The translations under genes and the position numbers were made by a program. From a bacterium (GTDB lineage Bacteria; Elusimicrobiota; Elusimicrobia; Elusimicrobiales; UBA9959): a stretch of 64,000 bases of DNA. The notes beneath the pieces are model-generated. The model worked only from the letters and a program-made list of their open reading frames with translations. It did not search any database and had not been told where the DNA came from. Positions 61,005-64,000 of this stretch are shown piece by piece; position 1 is the first letter of the stretch; the number at the start of each line of letters is the position of its first letter. The stretch covers positions 1 through 64,000 of the forward strand of contig JAJYJH010000002.1 in NCBI GenBank assembly GCA_021789695.1, written 5' to 3'.

Positions 61005-62225
61005 ATGAGACCGCCACGCGCGCGCATCTTCCTGCTTTTCCTGACGGCGCTGCTGCTCTGCTCCGCGGCCCTGCTCTACCTCAAATACCGGCGTCTCGCG
61101 GCCTTCATAGCGGACCAGGCCGGCGCGCAGGCGTCCAAAAGGCTTGGCCGCGAGGTACGCCTGAGCGGCGTCTCCTTCTCGCCGCTGAGCGGTGTGACCA
61201 TACGGGGAGCCTGCCTCTCGCGCAGACCGGATTTTTCAAAGGGGGAGTTCTTCTGCGCCGACCGGGTCATAGTACGCCCGCGCCTGGGCGCCCTCCTGAG
61301 GGACCGCTTCGACCTCGCCCGCGTCGAACTGGACAAGCCGGTGATAAGGCTGCGCGAAAAGGACGGCCGCTGGGACTTCGAGGACCTCCTGGCGCTGCTG
61401 CCAAAAACGAACAAAGGCCTGCACCTCACCTGGAACACCAGCGAGCTCTATCTCAGGAACGCCTCCGTGGAGGCCGACATGGGGACTTCCGGTTTCTCCC
61501 TGTCCGTCCAAAACGCGGACCTGGACCTGACGCACTATTCCGCCTTCGGCGGCAACTATTCGGTCAGGGCCTCGGGCCTGGTCAGTACGGCGGTTGGCGG
61601 CCGGCTGCTCTCCGGCGCCGCGAAGCTGGACGCGGAGGCCGACTTCGATTACGGCGGGCTCTCCTCCACGAACGGCAGTTTCGCGGCCAGCGACATTGTC
61701 TACGGCGCCGCGACTTTGGGATCTTTCAACGCCGCCTGGAAGCTCTTCAATATCCGCAGGCCGCTGCCGGACAAGAACTACTCCGTCGACGCGGCCGCGG
61801 CGGACCTCCTGGTGCCGGCCCACGACAGCGAGGCCGCCGGCAGTATCGCTGAGGCCCTGCGCCTGTTCTCCAGGGTGACGGGCAGGCAGCTGCCTGCTGG
61901 AGGCGACTTCAAGGCCGGCTCACTGAAGGCCGCGCTCTCACTGAAGGGCTCCAGTCTCTGCCTGAGCGGCGTCTCGCTGCGCTCCGATCCGTTTTCGCTA
62001 GACGCCGCGCTGGAGATCGACGGCAAAGCCCGGACAGCCGAGGCCAGGCTGGACGCCGCGCTGGGCGGCGGAAGACTGAATCTTTCCGCTTCCGGCCCCC
62101 TTGCCAGGCCGGAGATAAAACCCCTGCTCTCCTCCACGCTGGAGGCCGAACTGAGGAAGGGTCTGACCGCGCTGGAGAATTCGCTTTTGAGAATATTCCC
62201 TGTAACCGGAGAACAACATGTCTAA
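61005..62225 (+). CDS. AsmA-like inner-membrane-anchored protein
   Basis: This 406-residue protein has one N-terminal membrane helix (IFLLFLTALLLCSAALLYL, about residues 8-26) followed by long beta-strands (LGREVRLSGVSFSPLSGVTI, ADRVIVRPRLGALLRD, RVELDKPVIRLREKDGRWDF) typical of AsmA/TamB-type proteins in the periplasm. The DGRWDFEDLL motif is characteristic of AsmA N-terminal domains. AsmA-like proteins are linked to lipid transport to the outer membrane. The stop overlaps the lpd start by 8 bp. Confidence 0.82.
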   Translation: MRPPRARIFLLFLTALLLCSAALLYLKYRRLAAFIADQAGAQASKRLGREVRLSGVSFSPLSGVTIRGACLSRRPDFSKGEFFCADRVIVRPRLGALLRDRFDLARVELDKPVIRLREKDGRWDFEDLLALLPKTNKGLHLTWNTSELYLRNASVEADMGTSGFSLSVQNADLDLTHYSAFGGNYSVRASGLVSTAVGGRLLSGAAKLDAEADFDYGGLSSTNGSFAASDIVYGAATLGSFNAAWKLFNIRRPLPDKNYSVDAAAADLLVPAHDSEAAGSIAEALRLFSRVTGRQLPAGGDFKAGSLKAALSLKGSSLCLSGVSLRSDPFSLDAALEIDGKARTAEARLDAALGGGRLNLSASGPLARPEIKPLLSSTLEAELRKGLTALENSLLRIFPVTGEQHV

Positions 62226-63582
62226 AAAGATTATAGTAATAGGGTCCGGCCCCGGCGGCTATCCAGCCGCGCTGCGCCTGAAGGAGCTAGGCGCGGACGT
62301 CTCGATAGTGGAAGAGTTGGACTTCGGCGGCACCTGCCTCAACCGCGGCTGCATCCCGTCAAAAGCCTTCCTGGACACCGGGCACCGCATACACGCCTTC
62401 GAAGGCCTGCGGAAGCTTCTGAAGGACGGCTCAGGCGTCAATTTCTCTCCGGATATGCTGGACTGGGAAAAGGTGAAGGCCCGGCGCGCGGACGTAGTGT
62501 TTAAACTGCGGACTTCGCTCGAGAAACTATTCCAGGCCAAGCGCATTGAGGTCGTACGCGGCAGGGCCGCCTTCTCCGCCCCCGACGAGGTAACGATAAC
62601 AGGCCCCCAGGGAGAAGCGAAGAGGGGCTTCGACGCGGCAATACTCGCGGCCGGCACCAGGCCCTCGTTCCCCCCGCCGTTCCGGGACTGCCGCGAGCGG
62701 CTGAGCGACTCCGATACCATCTTCGACCTGCCGCGGCTGCCCAAGTCCCTGCTGATAGTGGGAGGCGGCGTGATAGGGCTGGAGTTCGCCTGCTTCTTCA
62801 ACTCGATCGGGGTAAAGGTGGAGGTGCTGGAACTGCTGCCGGACATCCTGGCCGGCGAGGACCCGCAGGTGACGCGCGCGGTGCGTTCCTCGTTCGAGAA
62901 ACGCGGGGTCAAGTTCCACCTCGGCAAAAAGACGGAAAAGCTGGAGTTCTCCGGCGGCCTCAAAGCGGCGGTGTTGGAGGACGGCGCGCGCCTGGAAGCC
63001 GAGGAAATACTGGTCGGGGCCGGCCGGGCGGCCGACCTGACCGGGATGGGCCTGGAGAGCATAGGCCTGACCTGGGACCGTAAGGGCGTGAAAGTGGACG
63101 CCGGCATGCGCACCGCGGTCCCCGGCATCTACGCCGTCGGCGACGTAAACGGCGTCTCGCTGCTGGCTCACTCGGCCAGCCGCCAGGGGGAGATTGCCGC
63201 CGAGAACATCATGGGCGCCTCCCACGTTTTCGACGACTCGATAGTTCCAAAATGCGTCTACTCCTGGCCGGAGGTGGGCTCCGTCGGGCTGAACAAGGCG
63301 CAGGCCGAGGCCAAGGGCCTGCTGGTTAAAACCTCCCGTTCCTTCTACCTCGGCATCGGCAAGGCGGTGGCCACTGACGAGACCGAGGGCTTCGCACAAC
63401 TGGTGTTCGACGCCGCCGACGAGACCGTGCTGGGCGCGCAACTGGTGGGCGGCCAGGCCACGGAACTCATCCACGTAATCGCGCTGGCGGTAAAGCTCAG
63501 GCTCAAGAAAAAGGAGCTCCGAGAGATCATCTACGCGCACCCGACCATGGCCGAGGCCATACACGAGGCGCTGCTGAAATAA
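62218..63582 (+). CDS. lpd: Dihydrolipoamide dehydrogenase
   Basis: This 454-residue flavoprotein has the FAD loop IIVIGSGPGGYPAALRL, the redox disulfide GGTCLNRGCIPSK (C40, C45), the NAD loop IVGGGVIGLEFACFF, a second FAD motif (GIYAVGDVNGVSLLAHSA) and the C-terminal HPTMAEAIHEAL with the catalytic His-Glu pair. It reoxidises dihydrolipoamide in 2-oxoacid dehydrogenase or glycine-cleavage complexes. No E1, E2 or glycine-cleavage genes lie in this window. The ATG overlaps the end of the AsmA-like gene. Confidence 0.93.
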   Translation: MSKKIIVIGSGPGGYPAALRLKELGADVSIVEELDFGGTCLNRGCIPSKAFLDTGHRIHAFEGLRKLLKDGSGVNFSPDMLDWEKVKARRADVVFKLRTSLEKLFQAKRIEVVRGRAAFSAPDEVTITGPQGEAKRGFDAAILAAGTRPSFPPPFRDCRERLSDSDTIFDLPRLPKSLLIVGGGVIGLEFACFFNSIGVKVEVLELLPDILAGEDPQVTRAVRSSFEKRGVKFHLGKKTEKLEFSGGLKAAVLEDGARLEAEEILVGAGRAADLTGMGLESIGLTWDRKGVKVDAGMRTAVPGIYAVGDVNGVSLLAHSASRQGEIAAENIMGASHVFDDSIVPKCVYSWPEVGSVGLNKAQAEAKGLLVKTSRSFYLGIGKAVATDETEGFAQLVFDAADETVLGAQLVGGQATELIHVIALAVKLRLKKKELREIIYAHPTMAEAIHEALLK

Positions 63583-64000
63583 TGAGGCTGCTCTCCTGGA
63601 ACGTCAATGGCTACCGGGCCGTCCTCAAGAAGGGCTTCGCCGGCTTTCTGGCGGCTTCCGGGGCCGGCGTGCTGGGGCTGCAGGAGGTGAAGGCCTGCGA
63701 GAGCCAGCTGACCGAGGAGGAGCGGTCGGTGGCCGGCTACGCCTCCTCCTGGAACTGCGCGGAACGCAAGGGCTACAGCGGCGTCGCGGCGTTCTACCGC
63801 GAAGCCCCCCTCGCAGTCAGGAACGGCGTCGGCGAGCGACGTTTCGACGCTGAGGGCCGCGTGATGGAGCTGGAGTACCCGGGGTTCCGCCTGCTCAACG
63901 TCTATTTCCCGAACGGCGGGCAGGGCCCGGAGCGGCTCAGGTACAAACTCGAGTTCTACGACGCCTTTTTGGAGCACATAGAAAAACTCCGCGGCAAAGG
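63582..64000 (+). CDS. xthA: Exonuclease III, 3' end outside window
   Basis: The first 139 codons are visible and the gene continues past the window edge. They encode LLSWNVNGYRAVLKKGF (first strand with the catalytic asparagine), the metal-binding glutamate in VLGLQEVKACESQL, GYSGVAAFYR and LLNVYFPNGGQG. These match exonuclease III-type AP endonucleases (EEP fold). The ATG overlaps the TAA of the lpd gene by one base (TAATG). Together with nth at 54634 it points to base-excision repair functions in this region. Confidence 0.92.
   Translation, partial: MRLLSWNVNGYRAVLKKGFAGFLAASGAGVLGLQEVKACESQLTEEERSVAGYASSWNCAERKGYSGVAAFYREAPLAVRNGVGERRFDAEGRVMELEYPGFRLLNVYFPNGGQGPERLRYKLEFYDAFLEHIEKLRGK

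Overview
The window is about 64 kb of a GC-rich bacterial chromosome (roughly 60% or more by eye, not computed). It carries housekeeping genes (typA, hrpB, ahcY, nth, lpd, xthA), two tRNAs, Gram-negative envelope proteins (lipoproteins, an AsmA-like protein, an outer-membrane barrel) and a very large stock of two-component signalling genes. The mix of DUF4912, CsgG/FlgO-like lipoproteins, MEDS sensors, receiver proteins with no output domain and frequent TGATG/ATGA gene overlaps resembles Elusimicrobiota or a similar deep-branching Gram-negative. That placement is inference and cannot be settled from this window.

Region 1 (1-21.3 kb) is a signalling island. It holds two copies of a divergent cassette (a stand-alone receiver protein facing a small XRE-type repressor), a third XRE gene, hybrid and membrane histidine kinases, a REC-GGDEF diguanylate cyclase, a tandem-receiver protein, an OmpR-type regulator and a MEDS-PAS-LuxR regulator. 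A leftward operon combines DUF4912, a 51-residue protein, a receiver, an Ig-like protein and a HEAT-repeat protein. Two response regulators are decayed: a 31-codon N-terminal stub at 3945, and a frameshifted Rcp1-like gene between a kinase and its downstream neighbours at 13972-14183.

Region 2 (21.3-35.9 kb) is mostly housekeeping: a yeast-type cytosine deaminase, an RlmI-like methyltransferase, a CYTH protein, a small membrane protein and TypA in overlapping order; an ABC-F ATPase; a SUI1/eIF1-like protein joined to a PAP2 phosphatase; then ahcY, an MFS transporter, an EEP-family hydrolase, an AIM24 protein and HrpB.

Region 3 (35.9-50.5 kb) is accessory and envelope-related: a DUF5706/SLATT-like membrane protein, DUF421, a chagasin-type inhibitor, an OPT transporter, a decayed unknown gene, a MacB-type ABC transporter coupled to a class V aminotransferase, a CsgG-like lipoprotein and thioredoxin with DUF6132. 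It also has two paralogous secreted tyrosine/dual-specificity phosphatases, one of which is fused to an HNH nuclease domain.

Region 4 (50.5-64 kb) holds tRNA-Gln, a CNNM/CBS protein, tRNA-Pro, a chalcone-isomerase-like protein, a C39-NlpC/P60 fusion coupled to endonuclease III, a GAF-PAS protein coupled to an AmiC-type amidase, a barrel-coiled-coil-LysM protein, a membrane-anchored pseudo-receiver with a predicted propeller, a PilZ-like protein, an AsmA-like protein, dihydrolipoamide dehydrogenase and the start of exonuclease III.

Several genes across the window have a -10 box 6-9 nt before the start codon and no Shine-Dalgarno sequence, so leaderless transcription looks common here. The best candidates for something new are the duplicated receiver/XRE cassettes with repeat operators and the secreted phosphatase-HNH fusion with its paralogue and structured leaders.
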